Part shown: positions 44,759 through 54,640 of the stretch, in pieces
Layout: each line of letters starts with the position of its first letter
Numbering within the stretch: the stretch's first letter is position 1
Source of the DNA: Castanea sativa
Lineage: Eukaryota > Streptophyta > Magnoliopsida > Fagales > Fagaceae
Direction of reading: 5' to 3'
Length of the DNA stretch: 64,000 nt
NCBI RefSeq assembly: GCF_040712315.1
Contig: NC_134017.1
Coordinates: 57,658,636 to 57,722,635 of the forward strand
The notes under the pieces: generated by a model
The model's input: the letters and a program-made list of their open reading frames with translations, nothing else
The model's database searches: none
Told to the model about the DNA's origin: nothing
Position numbers and translations under genes: made by a program

Positions 44759-45960
44759 GGCGATAGCATTATTGCCTAGCTGAATATCCTTATGGAAACA
44801 TCGTTGTAAAGACGAATATCACTAAAAGATTGTTGATGCAAGAAAAGAATGTAACAACATGAAGGCATACGTTCTTGCAACATTGCTATCAATGAAATAC
44901 AAAGTCACCAAATGAAGGCAAACACTTCTATGAGAACGTCAGCGTGAAGTTTGATGTCAAAACCCAAAGATCAAGGAAACTGAACTGCAAAACAAAAACA
45001 AGCAACAACGAAAAAAAAAAATCAGTGAAAAATTTATTAACAAATAAATAATTAAATAAAAAGAAAAAAAAATTCTCTACACTTGTATTCAGAAGATTAT
45101 GCTTTGAATAAATGTATGCATGCCCGTATGGCTTTATATAGAAATTTTTTGAGATAAACAGACAAAAAAAAAAGGGAGAAGTAACAAAGTTCAACAATCA
45201 AAGCTTCTCTTCCAAATTTTCAAATCTTCTGACAGGAGGCCATAAAAATCTTCGGAGGACTTTAAACAAATAAGGAGGAGTCCAACAATGCTTGCTTATC
45301 TTCCAAATTTTCAAAGTTCTCTGACAAAAATGACCCAAAGAATCAACATTCAGCGGCCACTAGAATTTCTTCATCCTATCAGGGCGGCCACCAGAATTTC
45401 TGCATCCTGTCAAGGCGGCCACCACAAAATTAGACCAAAAGAAGCCATAAGTCCAACAAAGACCCACGACTTTCTCATCCAAATTTGTGAAAATCCAGAC
45501 CTTATTTCACAAAACTGACACCACAGGAGTCTTCTACAGCCTTCGATCCACCAAACCTAAAAATTTCAGGCCCAGATACCCGGCCACGCGCCGCCACACA
45601 CGGCCACAAATTCTCAAGTGACCCGCGGGTTTCTCACTCAAAATTGTGCAAATCTGTGCACAATTTCACAAAACTGACCACACAGGGCTCTTCAACGGCC
45701 TTAGATATACAAAACCTAAAAATTTTAGGTTCAGAGGCCAAGTCACGCGCCGCCAGAAGCTCCGACGAAGGAACACGCGCTCCCACGCGCCACCATCATC
45801 CTCCACGCGCCTACACGCGCTGGACTTCGTTTCCACGCACCTACACGTGCTGGATTATCTTCCCACACGCGCGGGCACGCGTCACACGCGCCAGGTGCAA
45901 TCCGATGACGTCACAGATGACGTCATCAAACCGGTTCGACCTGGAAAACCGACCCGGATC
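44759..45960 (+). other. Gypsy 3' spacer with a duplicated CGCG-rich segment
   Basis: No gene is visible. About 45480-45600 and 45645-45760 are two direct copies sharing 'tttcacaaaactgac', 'ccta(a)aaattt.agg' and 'cacgcgccgcca'. From 45750 to 45895 'cacgcgc' recurs many times. The antisense element has a counterpart near 31210-31255. Confidence 0.55.
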
Positions 45961-45984
45961 CGGACCACCTGAAAAAAAAAAAAA

Positions 45985-46200
45985 ACTTTGACAAATTAAG
46001 ACTTTGACTTTGACTTTGACCAAAAAGTCAAAATTTTCAAAACGGACCTGTCCCACTCAATTTTTCGCGTACTTTTCAATTTTGGGGTCTGTTTCTTCAA
46101 CCGAGGCTCGAAAATTGCACAAAAGTCCAATTTCTAAAAAAAAATTGACTTTTGCACAAATTTTGACCAAAAGTCAAAATTTTTAAGATTGACCTGTCTT
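45985..46200 (+). promoter_or_regulatory. TTGAC (W-box core) cluster upstream of the accessory ORF
   Basis: 'gactttgactttgactttga' starting near 46001 and the sequence around 46140-46195 give about nine TTGAC or GTCAA cores in 215 bp. TTGAC is the core of WRKY-factor W boxes. The related element has a similar cluster at about 30920-31110 on the other strand. Regulation by WRKY factors is inference. Confidence 0.45.
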
Positions 46201-46732
46201 GCTCAATTTTTCGTGTACTTTCCAATTTTGGGGTCTATTTATTCATTTGAGAATCTAAAATTGCTCAAATAGTGTGATTCTACAACTATTGGCTTTGATG
46301 TAAACTTTGACCAAAGATCAAGATGTTCAAGCAAAACTTGTCCTATCAGGTTTTCGCAAAGATTTTGATTTTGAAATCTAGGTATTTTTTTTGGACTTAG
46401 AAACTACACCCGCTTCTCCAAAGTACTAGCGGTGTCCAAAATTTAAGCTCTCAAGATCATAATTTGAGATCCATCCATTTGGTCTGGATTCCCTCAAAAT
46501 TATCCTCCAAACTTGATCAAGACTCCCCTTTCAAAAACAGACGAACTCTCACAAGTATGTCTCAAAATTGAAATTACATTGGGTCACTACTTCAGCCTAT
46601 TATTTTCGTCGGTGCCTACCAGTCTCCAACCTAACGTTCCCATTCGGCGCCTACCGTTCTCATCCACCGTTCTCACCAAAAAGTCTCATCCGCCGTTCTT
46701 AACTACCCAACTACCGTTCTTCATCTCTTCAC

Positions 46733-46740
46733 TATAAATA
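46733..46740 (+). promoter_or_regulatory. Internal TATA box of the accessory ORF
   Basis: 'cactataaatagaaggg' lies 60-67 bp before the ATG at 46800 and is conserved in the antisense element (30347-30354). It is about 11.8 kb from the 5' LTR promoter, so the ORF may have its own transcript. Confidence 0.6.
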
Positions 46741-46799
46741 GAAGGGCCGGATCCGCTAAATCCATCAAGAAAAAAAAAACACATACATTGAGTCATGAA

Positions 46800-47483
46800 A
46801 TGAAGATTTGCTTCTTTCAAATTTTCAAATCCTCATTCTCACAGCCAGTTCTCACTATGGCCTCGTCATTCTCAATACCTAGCAACCAAGATCGCTTCAT
46901 AATCAGTTTGAAATCAACCCCTTCATGGTTCAGTAGTAACCCTTCTCACAACATCATCACTGTTTTAGGATTCAAACAAATTTTGTTTCCTCACATAATG
47001 ACCACGTTTGTTCATAAAGTTATTCATAACAAGGTCTGCATCGACCTTCCATGCCTCCGTGGAATTGGTTGGCCAGGAAATCCAAGTCCAGTAGAGACAC
47101 CTGTTCCTAAAAACAAGGCTTCCGTATTCTCTCTTCAACTGTTTGGTCTCCCATTAGAAGCAGTGGTTTGGAACAAACAGCAGCTTGGCTGGTCTCTAAA
47201 ACCAGGAGCACAAGTTAGCTCCATCTTTCATTTGTTGTGCTTTCCCAACAAAGTTGCATCAGGTGAAGATGGTAAAAAGTGTTGGGGTATCCTACAAATT
47301 GTCTCCCATCCAACATTTGTGATGACCTCCAAGGTACCAGCTCATCAGAAATTAGCCTTAGGTGTCGGTGAATGGTCACCAAAGCCTCATTCCATGTTTC
47401 CACCAGCATGGGGTCCAAAGGTCATCATTGCTGGTACCACAAAACACACTTTCTGGAATTACTCCAACTTAAGATCAGCTTGA
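46800..47483 (+). CDS. Accessory ORF of the Tat-lineage element, unknown function, 227 aa
   Basis: The ATG at 46800 is used because the frame has no earlier ATG and the start is shared with the copy at 30295 on the other element. An out-of-frame 'ATGAAATGA' overlaps it in both copies, a possible two-codon upstream ORF. The protein starts 'MKICFFQIFKSSFSQP', has a second Met at 20 ('MASSFS'), and contains 'STPSWFSSNPSHNI', 'GIGWPGNPSP', 'GLPLEA', 'CWGILQIVSHP' and 'WSPKPHSMFPPAWGPKV'. It is rich in Trp, Pro and Ser, with no transmembrane segment or known catalytic motif that I can see. The frame is intact although gag-pol is not. I do not recognise the family; candidates (envelope-like, nucleic-acid-binding or silencing suppressor) are speculation. 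Confidence 0.65.
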   Translation: MKICFFQIFKSSFSQPVLTMASSFSIPSNQDRFIISLKSTPSWFSSNPSHNIITVLGFKQILFPHIMTTFVHKVIHNKVCIDLPCLRGIGWPGNPSPVETPVPKNKASVFSLQLFGLPLEAVVWNKQQLGWSLKPGAQVSSIFHLLCFPNKVASGEDGKKCWGILQIVSHPTFVMTSKVPAHQKLALGVGEWSPKPHSMFPPAWGPKVIIAGTTKHTFWNYSNLRSA

Positions 47484-48150
47484 AGAATTTCAGAAAATAT
47501 ACTTCTGAAATTACTTCAACTTAATGTCCGTCAGTATGGTCCAGTCACACATGCACATTCAATGACTTGCCGTCGGACCTCATTCAGCATGCAGCCAGTC
47601 CCACATCTGAAGGTGTACTTCCCAGAGACATCTATGCCAGAAAGTCCCCAACATACAGGGTCAGGGCCATGGTGTCGTATGTCTCACCCATCCACTTTGC
47701 TTCATCACCATCTTTTTCACCATCAACAACAACAAGCCCAGAATCCCTTCTGAAATTACCTCAACTTAACCTGAGAGATGCGATAACACAAGCACATTCA
47801 ACCACACTCCCACATCTTCTCTCTGTGATCCGAAGTATACCCTTCAGATATAACTTCACCAGAAGTTCTTAAAAATAAGAGGCTAGCTCCAGAGCTCTGC
47901 ATGCTGTACCCAGCCAACATTCTCACCTCTTCTCCATCTTTAACACCCTGTGATCGCCACCAATGATCCAAAATACTCTTCTGAAATTACTTTGACTTAA
48001 CCTCTACTGAGAAAACTCGGTCACACGAGCACATTCAAATACTGGCAGACCCCTTCTCGGTCTCATCAAAGCCTTTCATATGGGTGGGTCTACTCTTCTG
48101 CAATTACTTCATCCTGTTAAAAGCTCCACCACCTTCAACTATTTCACTAG
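47450..48150 (+). repeat. Five spaced copies of 'CTTCTGAAATTACTTCAACTTAA'
   Basis: Variants occur near 47452, 47499, 47748, 47978 and 48092. Several are followed about 20 bp later by 'cacacgagcacattcaa'-like sequence, so the unit is about 55 bp within spacers of 115-250 bp. The first copy encodes the end of the accessory ORF. The antisense element has the same family of motifs. Confidence 0.6.
47567..47872 (+). other. Short conserved frame downstream of the accessory ORF
   Basis: The frame reads '...LLKLPQLNLRDAITQAHS' and 'TTLPHLLSVIRSIPFRYNF' and stops at 47870-47872. The antisense element has a matching frame ending at 29294 ('LLKLPQLNLSETMTHAHS', 'TTLPHVLAVIQSIFFRNNF') with the stop at the same place. 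It could be a second exon, a separate small ORF, or conserved DNA that happens to be open. Confidence 0.35.
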
Positions 48151-48240
48151 AAGAGTCAAGTAAAAAAAAAAAAAAAAAACCCATTTTCTTTCAAGACTCA
48201 TTCATTCACCACACTCCAAAACTATGTGAATGAAAGAGTC

Positions 48241-48253
48241 TCGAGGGGGCATT
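48241..48253 (+). other. Polypurine tract of the complete gypsy element
   Basis: 'tcgagggggcatt' directly precedes the 3' LTR. It is the same tract as in the antisense element. Confidence 0.75.
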
Positions 48254-49176
48254 TGTAGAGAGGGAAAATTCCCGACCTATCACAAGCTGACACATCATAC
48301 TACCAAGTTCACAAAATACAACCAATTACAAGGCGCCACATACTGCTGCTAGGTTTTGCCATCACTATTCAGATTCCAATAGAAATTTGCCAAGTGTCAT
48401 TGAAATAAAGGCATGAAACTGCATCAGCATGCGTAAGCGATGACACAAGCAGCCCTGCACGTGTAAGTGATGACACAAGCAATCTAGCACGTGTAAGCGA
48501 TGACATAAGCGGACCAATCAGGTTGTGATAAGTGTCACCAATCAGACTTCTCCACGTGTCGCTCACCCACCCCTAAACTCCTATAAATAGAAGCCTTCCT
48601 AAGGCATTTAGGAGGACAGAGAGAAGGAATAAGATATCTTGAGTTCAGAAACCCAGAAGCTCTGCTAGGATCAAACCCCAAAGCCTCCAAGAATTTCAAG
48701 AACTTCAACCTCGAATACAGATAACATTCGAAGCAAAATCATCCAAACTGCTCGTCCAGATCTCAAAGTTCACTGGAATCAAGTTCAAAAGCCTCCAGAA
48801 ATCTCAACAAACCATAAATCAATGAAGCTCTACGGAATCAAGCCTCTAAAGCACCGAAGAATTTCCACCACAAACCTTCAAACACGAAGAACACGAAGAA
48901 CAAAGAATTTCTAACAAGCTCATAGCAAGAGATTCATTGTAATTCCGTTTCAAAGATCTTCGATCCATTCCTCAGCTAAATTGAAAAATATCTTATGTTC
49001 AAATCAAAATCACATTACCACAATTCCAATCAATAAATCTTTCAAGGAGATCGAATCAGAGGATCTCTTTTGTAATTACAGAGAATTGTACCACACATTC
49101 ATCAATACAAATTTGTATTTGTGAAACTATTTTTACTTGTTTGATTTATTTCGAACTAGAAATTTAGTCGTCTACA
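48254..49176 (+). repeat. 3' LTR of the complete gypsy element
   Basis: 923 bp from 'tgtagagagggaaaattccc' to 'tttagtcgtctaca'. It is close to the 5' LTR, with mostly C/T and G/A differences and a few small indels. TATA box near 48581-48588. Confidence 0.93.
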
Positions 49177-50009
49177 ATTGTATCTTGTTTGTCTGGTCAT
49201 ATTTTTTAACATTGATATTATTATTATTTTTTTTTATCATAAACTCTTATGTTGTTTTATATATTTTGTCATTTATTTCTAAATTTTTGCACTCAAATTA
49301 TTATCATTCATGCGTGTATTTTGTTTTTCCTCATCGCTGCATAATTTTTGGTTACTTTAAAAAAAATATTTTTCCCCTTTTCTAATTTTGATATTCATTT
49401 TTAGCTTACTAGCATATATAGATTATATGGAGCCAAGGATATAGATGATAGTTCCACTAGGAGAAATTCCTATAAATCTATCTCAAAAAGAAAAGCCGTA
49501 TCAAGAGTTGATGAAGTGCAAAGAAGTATTGATGTAGCTCACAACAAAGAAGTTTACACATGCATGTATAAAATAGATGTTAGAGTTTTTCTTTCTTGGG
49601 TTCGCTTTCTCCAAATCTTTGTGATTTATGCATCTTTGAGTTGATTTGTCGAATTTTGTTGTTGCTTTTGTTATTTAAATTTTGTGTACATGATTCAAGA
49701 ATAAAACTACGCCTTCCGTGTTACTTATTAAAAATATTCCTTGATGTTTTACTAAATCGTGAGAATAAAGTATTATTATTATTTTTTATAGTTTGTTCTT
49801 GAGAAGTTGAGTTGATTTAAAATATTGAATACGAGCATTACCAAAGAGCTCAACACCAAGCACAACAAGTTTCAATTCTTTTTACCCAAGACCCCAAAAT
49901 TCAGTACAATATTATGCTAAAAAATTAACTTGGATAAGTAATCTTTAAACTTTTTGGTGGATTTTGATCCATGAATAGTTCTGTGTTGATAGAAACTTAA
50001 TTAGAGTGT

Positions 50010-50200
50010 GATAAAGTACCTGTTTGTTTCAACTTTCCCAGCCCAAAAAGCGCGTTTTGAAACTGCCAACCCAAAAAGCCCGTTTGGTTAGGTTCAAAAA
50101 GCAACTTTTAACAAAAAGTTGCGTTTTGGGTTTGTGAAGAAAACTTGCATTTGCAAAAAGGAGCTTAGAACTATAGTTGCAAAACACGCACAAACACATT
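50010..50200. repeat. MITE-like 'cccaaaaagcgcgttttg' segment
   Basis: Contains repeated 'cccaaaaagc(g/c)cgttt' and a hairpin 'caacttttaacaaaaagttg' near 50103-50122. Boundaries are unclear. Confidence 0.35.
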
Positions 50201-51284
50201 TTCTCAAAACAGAAATATTACCGTTGTGGGTTTCTTTTTTTCCTAAATTGCCAATATTTTTTTTTTACTCAAAAATCGCAACGATAACAACAGAACTATT
50301 CTTGATCTTTTTTCTCAAACATCTCTAAACTCATTCTCAATCAAACATTCACAGCAGCTACATTCACAACAATCATTTCTCTTAAACATCTCTACACTCA
50401 AGTATAATCAAAATACAAACTCAAAAACACAATCTTAAAATTAATCAAATCATAACCAAAAAAGAAAAAAAAAAAAAAGACAGAAGCTATCTGACCCACA
50501 GTGGAGCAAGCAAGCAACCCACGGTGGAGCAGAAAAGAGACAACACCTGCCTATGTCCTTCGATCAATGGTGAAGCATGCAATCACTTGTTCTTAATTTC
50601 TCTGTTTCTTATCATTTCTAGAGAGTGTTCAAGTAGAAATAGAGAAAGTAAAAGAAAGAGAGAGCTAGAGAAAGAAAGAGAGAGCTGGAGAAAGGGAAAG
50701 TTGGATCTGGAATGCACTAGAAAAAGAAAAAGAATGGTAGATAAAGATGGGAGTGGGGTAGGTGTGTGGTGGAGAAAAAAAGAAAAAAGAAAAATAAAAC
50801 GTATGTGGTAGAGAACATGTCAATTGATAACTGTGATTTTTTTTTTTTTTTTGAGAAGCTGATAACTGCGATGTTACATGGATGTAATTACAACTTCTTT
50901 TTCATAGCTGTGATGTTATAAAGGGTGTGGTGGAGAAAAAATTGTGGGTACTAGAACAACTCATTTAAAAGATAAGTGTTAATAAAATTTTATTTTACAA
51001 AGATAAATTTTAAATTAGTATTGTAAAAATATTGTGACATTTTATTATATTTCTAAACTTTTTAAGTTAGTACTATTTTTCTTTAGAAAAAAAAAAGTAT
51101 TATTAATAGAATATTTTTATAACAATTTCATAATAAAATTTACATAGTAAATTGTTATTAGTTCTCATCTAAACCTACTAGTGACATTTTTTTTTCCTAC
51201 CATCAACAACTTGTTATATAGACTTTATTGTAAAATTTTTGTGAAAATATTGTGTCCATAATTGCATTAAAAGAGGTAATTAAA

Positions 51285-51512
51285 ACAAATAATTCTTTTT
51301 ATATAGATATTATCATTTTTAGTAATTTTACCCCTCAAACTGCCACTTTTATAAGTGTTAGCCAAACACTCAACTTTTTCAAAAAAACATTTTTTAACAG
51401 TTTTTACCAAATACTCAGTTTTTTGAAAAAACACTGTTTTCATGCTGCATTTTTTTAAAACTCCACTTTTTCAAAAGGCCAATTTCAAAAAGCTGAACCA
51501 AACTCACCCAAA
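51285..51512 (-). repeat. Dispersed MITE-like repeat, inverted partner of 62290-62480
   Basis: The reverse complement reads '...gtgagtttggttcagc', 'tttttgaaattggcc', 'aaaaagtggagtttt', then 'aaaaactgagtatttggta', 'gagtgtttggctaacac' and 'ttataaaagtggcagttt', matching 62290-62480 word for word with substitutions. Confidence 0.65.
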
Positions 51513-52317
51513 GAGCTTTAGAGAGAGAGTGATGGGGACGGGGCTCAAGAATTGGTGGCTATGTTGAAGGTAACCATAGATTTGGTAATAGATAGAATAT
51601 TTTGAAACATCTAATAGTATAATTTCTAAGCAATTCAATAATTAAATAATTATAAATAAATTCTAATTTTAACTTAATTGCAATCTTTCTACTAGCTAGA
51701 CACGTGCAGCCTATACTAGTAGATGAATAAAATATGAAGAATGAAAGCAAAGTAAAAACACTATTTAATTCCCAACATATAATGTAGCATGTTATACTCT
51801 GAATTACAGCACAGGCCAACCAAAGAGAATTAACTCACTAAATCTTCAATGTGCATGTAACTTGTAAGCCAAAATCACAAATTAGCCAGCTCTAAAGATT
51901 CAAAATATTCCAGAAAGTTCTAAAATAGCTCCCCCAGCCACATGAGGTATAAGCTGAAATTCACACTGCACCCCTGCTGTCCTGATCAGCAGTTAAACAC
52001 ATTAGTTTTCAAAAGGCTAACCATCCTTCTTTATACGACCCAGGACTTGTGAAGACCATCATCAAATTCAACAAAAGGCTACAAATGTAGCTTAGACTTA
52101 CCTTTGTGGTTAATACGTACCATACGTCTCCTATTTCATTTACACACCATACGTTCTCGTAAATATCTTGAGAAAATTCAGACCCAAGTCAGCGTGCAAC
52201 TGGAGACGCCGCTTTTGCTGCCCGCAGAGGACCTGGAAGTCACCAACGATTTGAGAATTTATCTGATTGGTTTGATTAGCCTCTGAATCTTTTATATATT
52301 GTTAGATCTATCTTTAA

Positions 52318-52385
52318 AAAGTCTTTTGTTTATTTATTTATTTATTATTAAATGATTGCAATCATTTAATAATAAATAAAAGACT
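52318..52385. repeat. Near-perfect palindrome of about 68 bp
   Basis: The sequence folds about 'attgcaat': 'aaagtctttt' and 'atttattattaaatgatt' on the left are mirrored by 'aatcatttaataataaat' and 'aaaagacttt' on the right. The left arm has one extra 12-base 'gtttatttattt' block. It is just upstream of the kinase relic. Confidence 0.8.
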
Positions 52386-52520
52386 TTTTTTGCATGATAT
52401 CATCTTTGACTGATGGGTCAGCTATCATACTCATACATGTATTTAAATCTAAATCTAATGGTTTCTTTTATCAATCATTCATAATATAGAAGGATAATAA
52501 TAAGACTGCTACTCAATGCA

Positions 52521-53070
52521 GTGACTTCAACAGCTTCGCCGGCTTTTTCTCAATTGAGTGAAGCGTCAATGAAAGGTGTTTCAAAGTTATTCCGAATTTC
52601 CGAGAAGAGAGCAAAACCATCAACATCTTCACCTCTTCCGGAGGGATTATGCCGCCAATTTTCACTGGCTGAGATGAAGTTTGCTACCAATAACTTCGAT
52701 GCTAATTTAGTAGTTGGTGAGGGGGATTTTGGCACAGTATATAAGGGGTTTTTTAACGACTGTAACGGTACCAGAATCGTTATAATAAAGCGCTTGAATC
52801 TCAAGGACTTAAGGAACGAGGTGGTATTCGTCGGCCAGCTACACCACCCTAACCTCATCTCTCTCATCGGATAACGTATGATAAAGGCGTGAATATCCTA
52901 GTCTACGAGTTCCTGGTCAATGGAAACCTCTTCAGGAACCTCCACGATCGCCTCTCGTGGAAACAAAGACTAAAGATTTGCGTTGGAGTGGCGTGTGCAC
53001 TGCACTACCTTCACTCTGGGGTCAAGAAAACTATTATCCACGGTGACGTGAAGTCAGCCAACATTCTGTT
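52521..53070 (+). pseudogene. CrRLK1L/FERONIA-type receptor-like kinase, N-lobe part of a split pseudogene
   Basis: The frame carries 'SPLPEGLCRQFSLAEMKFAT' and 'NNFD', the segment before the kinase domain in FERONIA-like kinases, then the Gly loop 'VVGEGDFGTVYKGF', the Lys in 'VIIKRL', and '[12 protein letters not shown]'. A stop/frame change at 52872-52874 precedes '[20 protein letters not shown]', '[14 protein letters not shown]' and the catalytic loop '[12 protein letters not shown]'. No malectin-like ectodomain or transmembrane segment is upstream, so this was a kinase-only (RLCK-like) copy. The first ATG in frame is 52569. The coding sequence is cut at 53070 by a copia insertion and resumes at 58533. 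Confidence 0.85.
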
Positions 53071-53680
53071 TGTTAGAATGGCTTGAATTGTCAAATTGAC
53101 TTTAGCCAACAAACATTAGGAAGTATTTCATGCGTGAAGAAATGCAAGAAGTTGCATTTAATGTTGCAATGACTCATGGCCGAATATATTAACTTCTTTG
53201 ATAGAAGTCTTGCACTTCTGTTGGAACACTTGACATGCCATGCTTCACCTCTATGGCCGAAATGTATGACTCATTGGCATTCATGAATTATCAAGGCACT
53301 ACACCTGAGCAAACCAATTTGTGCTAGCCGAAATGTGTGACTCCATTGGCAATAAATGCCAGCCATTTTTGTTGACTTGATAAGTTTCATGACGGTGATA
53401 TTTTGTCTGAAGTGTAGCTATAAATAGAGGTGGAGCAAATGAGTTTGGAGAGCATGTAAGCTATGGATTGCACAGGAAGTTAGTGTCTTGCAATTTGTCT
53501 AAATACATTAGTGTGTTCTCTATTTATTTGTGAGAGAATCAAGGGTGTATTTGGGATTTGGGTTGTGAGAACGTGTCTTCAAGATGTTATTGTAATCTCC
53601 ACAGTTATAGTAAAATTTATTCTGTCGCCTCCCGCGGATGTAGGCATATTGCCGAACCACGTAAATTCCTTGTGTCATAT

Positions 53681-53724
<44 letters not shown>

Positions 53725-53768
53725 TTTAACCTTGTGTAAACAAATTATTTCACCCAATTTTCACAACA
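53071..53768 (+). repeat. 5' LTR of copia element 2
   Basis: It starts 'tgttagaatggcttgaatt' and ends 'cccaattttcacaaca'. TATA box 'TATAAATA' at 53419-53426. A (CT)n microsatellite (about 53687-53721) is present here but not in the 3' LTR. Confidence 0.95.
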
Positions 53769-53770
53769 AC

Positions 53771-53785
53771 TGGTATCGAAGCTCC
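53771..53785 (+). other. Primer-binding site, copia element 2
   Basis: 'tggtatcgaagctcc' starts two bases after the LTR. It resembles the initiator-tRNA-Met site TGGTATCAGAGC used by plant copia elements, with one shifted base. Confidence 0.75.
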
Positions 53786-53800
53786 AGGTTGATTTATTCA

Positions 53801-54640
53801 ATGGAGATCAACGCTTCTATTGCCAAAATAGACGTAGTTAAGTTCAACGGAACTGGTTACTTCGGTTTATGGCAAAGAAGGGTGAAAGATTTGTTGGTAC
53901 AACAAGGTTTGGTGAAGGCTTTGTACGGGAAATCAAAGAAACCAGAGACGATGATGGATGACGAATGGGAAGAACTCGATATGAAGGCGGTCAGTACAAT
54001 TCGACTATGTCTGGCAGACGAGCTTATGTATGATGTCATGGATGAGATGTCTACTACGATTATATGGTTGAAGTTGAAGAGTCGGTATATGTCCAAGTCC
54101 CTCACAAATAAACTTAATCTTAAGCGAAAGCTGTATGAGCTTAAGATGGCAGAGGGTACAGATTTGGCTCAACACGTCCACACGTTCAAAAAAAATTATC
54201 AGTGACTTGTTGCGGATCGATATAAACTTCGATGATGAAAACAAGGCGATGATGCTTTTGTCCTCTCTCCCGACATCCTACGAACACTTGGTTACAACCC
54301 TGCTTTGGGGGAAAGAGACTCTGGAATTTGAAGAGATCTCAGGAGCCCTGTTGGATCACTACCAACGAAAGCAGAATTCGGGTGAAAGTTCTGGTGAAGG
54401 GCTTATGGTAAAAGGCAATCAACAACATGGAAGGAAGAAAGACAGAGATCACAATTCTGCTAAGGGCTATAGCAGATCCAAATCCAAAAGCAAGACAATG
54501 AAGTGCTATAAATGCCAAAAGAAGGGGCATTTTAAGCGAGACTGCCCAGAGTGGAAAAGAGACAAGGACAAACACAAGGAAGGGTCATCAAGATCTGCAA
54601 ATGTTATGGTAGCAGATTCAGATTCAGATGGAGATATTCT
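53801..54640 (+). pseudogene. Copia gag (element 2), frameshifted
   Basis: The ATG at 53801 ('MEINASIAKIDVVKFNGTGY') is the standard start of Tnt1-like gags. The capsid domain runs through 'FGLWQRRVKDLLVQQGL' and 'WLKLKSRYMSKSLTNKL'. At an A-run (54188-54195) the frame shifts, then continues as 'ISDLLRIDINFDDENKAMML' and a CCHC zinc knuckle 'CYKCQKKGHFKRDC' (54504-54545). The single homopolymer shift is the only visible lesion in gag and could also be an assembly error. Confidence 0.88.

Larger units (their letters stand above)
34595..49176 (+). mobile_element. Complete Ty3/gypsy retrotransposon, Tat lineage, 14.6 kb
   Basis: It is flanked by a perfect 5-bp target duplication ATTGT (34590-34594 and 49177-49181), with LTRs 34595-35530 and 48254-49176 that are very similar, their differences being mostly transitions. 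Domain order is gag, protease, RT, RNase H, a second archaeal-type RNase H, integrase. The second RNase H is the hallmark of the Tat lineage (Tat, Ogre, Retand). After integrase comes about 5.3 kb with a SINE, a 57-bp minisatellite, a TTGAC-rich region, an internal TATA box and an accessory ORF. About seven premature stops and one frame change lie in gag-pol, so it is recently dead or needs trans help. Confidence 0.95.
49182..52317. other. Gene-free stretch with MITE-like repeats
   Basis: No gene is confidently seen. An open stretch at about 49428-49645 ('KDIDDSSTRRNS', 'SRVDEVQRSIDVA') is unrecognised. GA-rich sequence at 50640-50810 gives low-complexity frames. 51810-52130 is less AT-rich and has a donor-like 'AAAGGTAAGT' on the minus strand, but no exon was assigned. 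A 230-bp repeat lies at 51285-51512. Confidence 0.4.

Noticed and set aside
46513..46737. 75-codon frame just upstream of the accessory ORF
   Set aside because: Part is shared with the antisense element, but it ends inside the TATA box region. Conserved promoter DNA is the simpler explanation.
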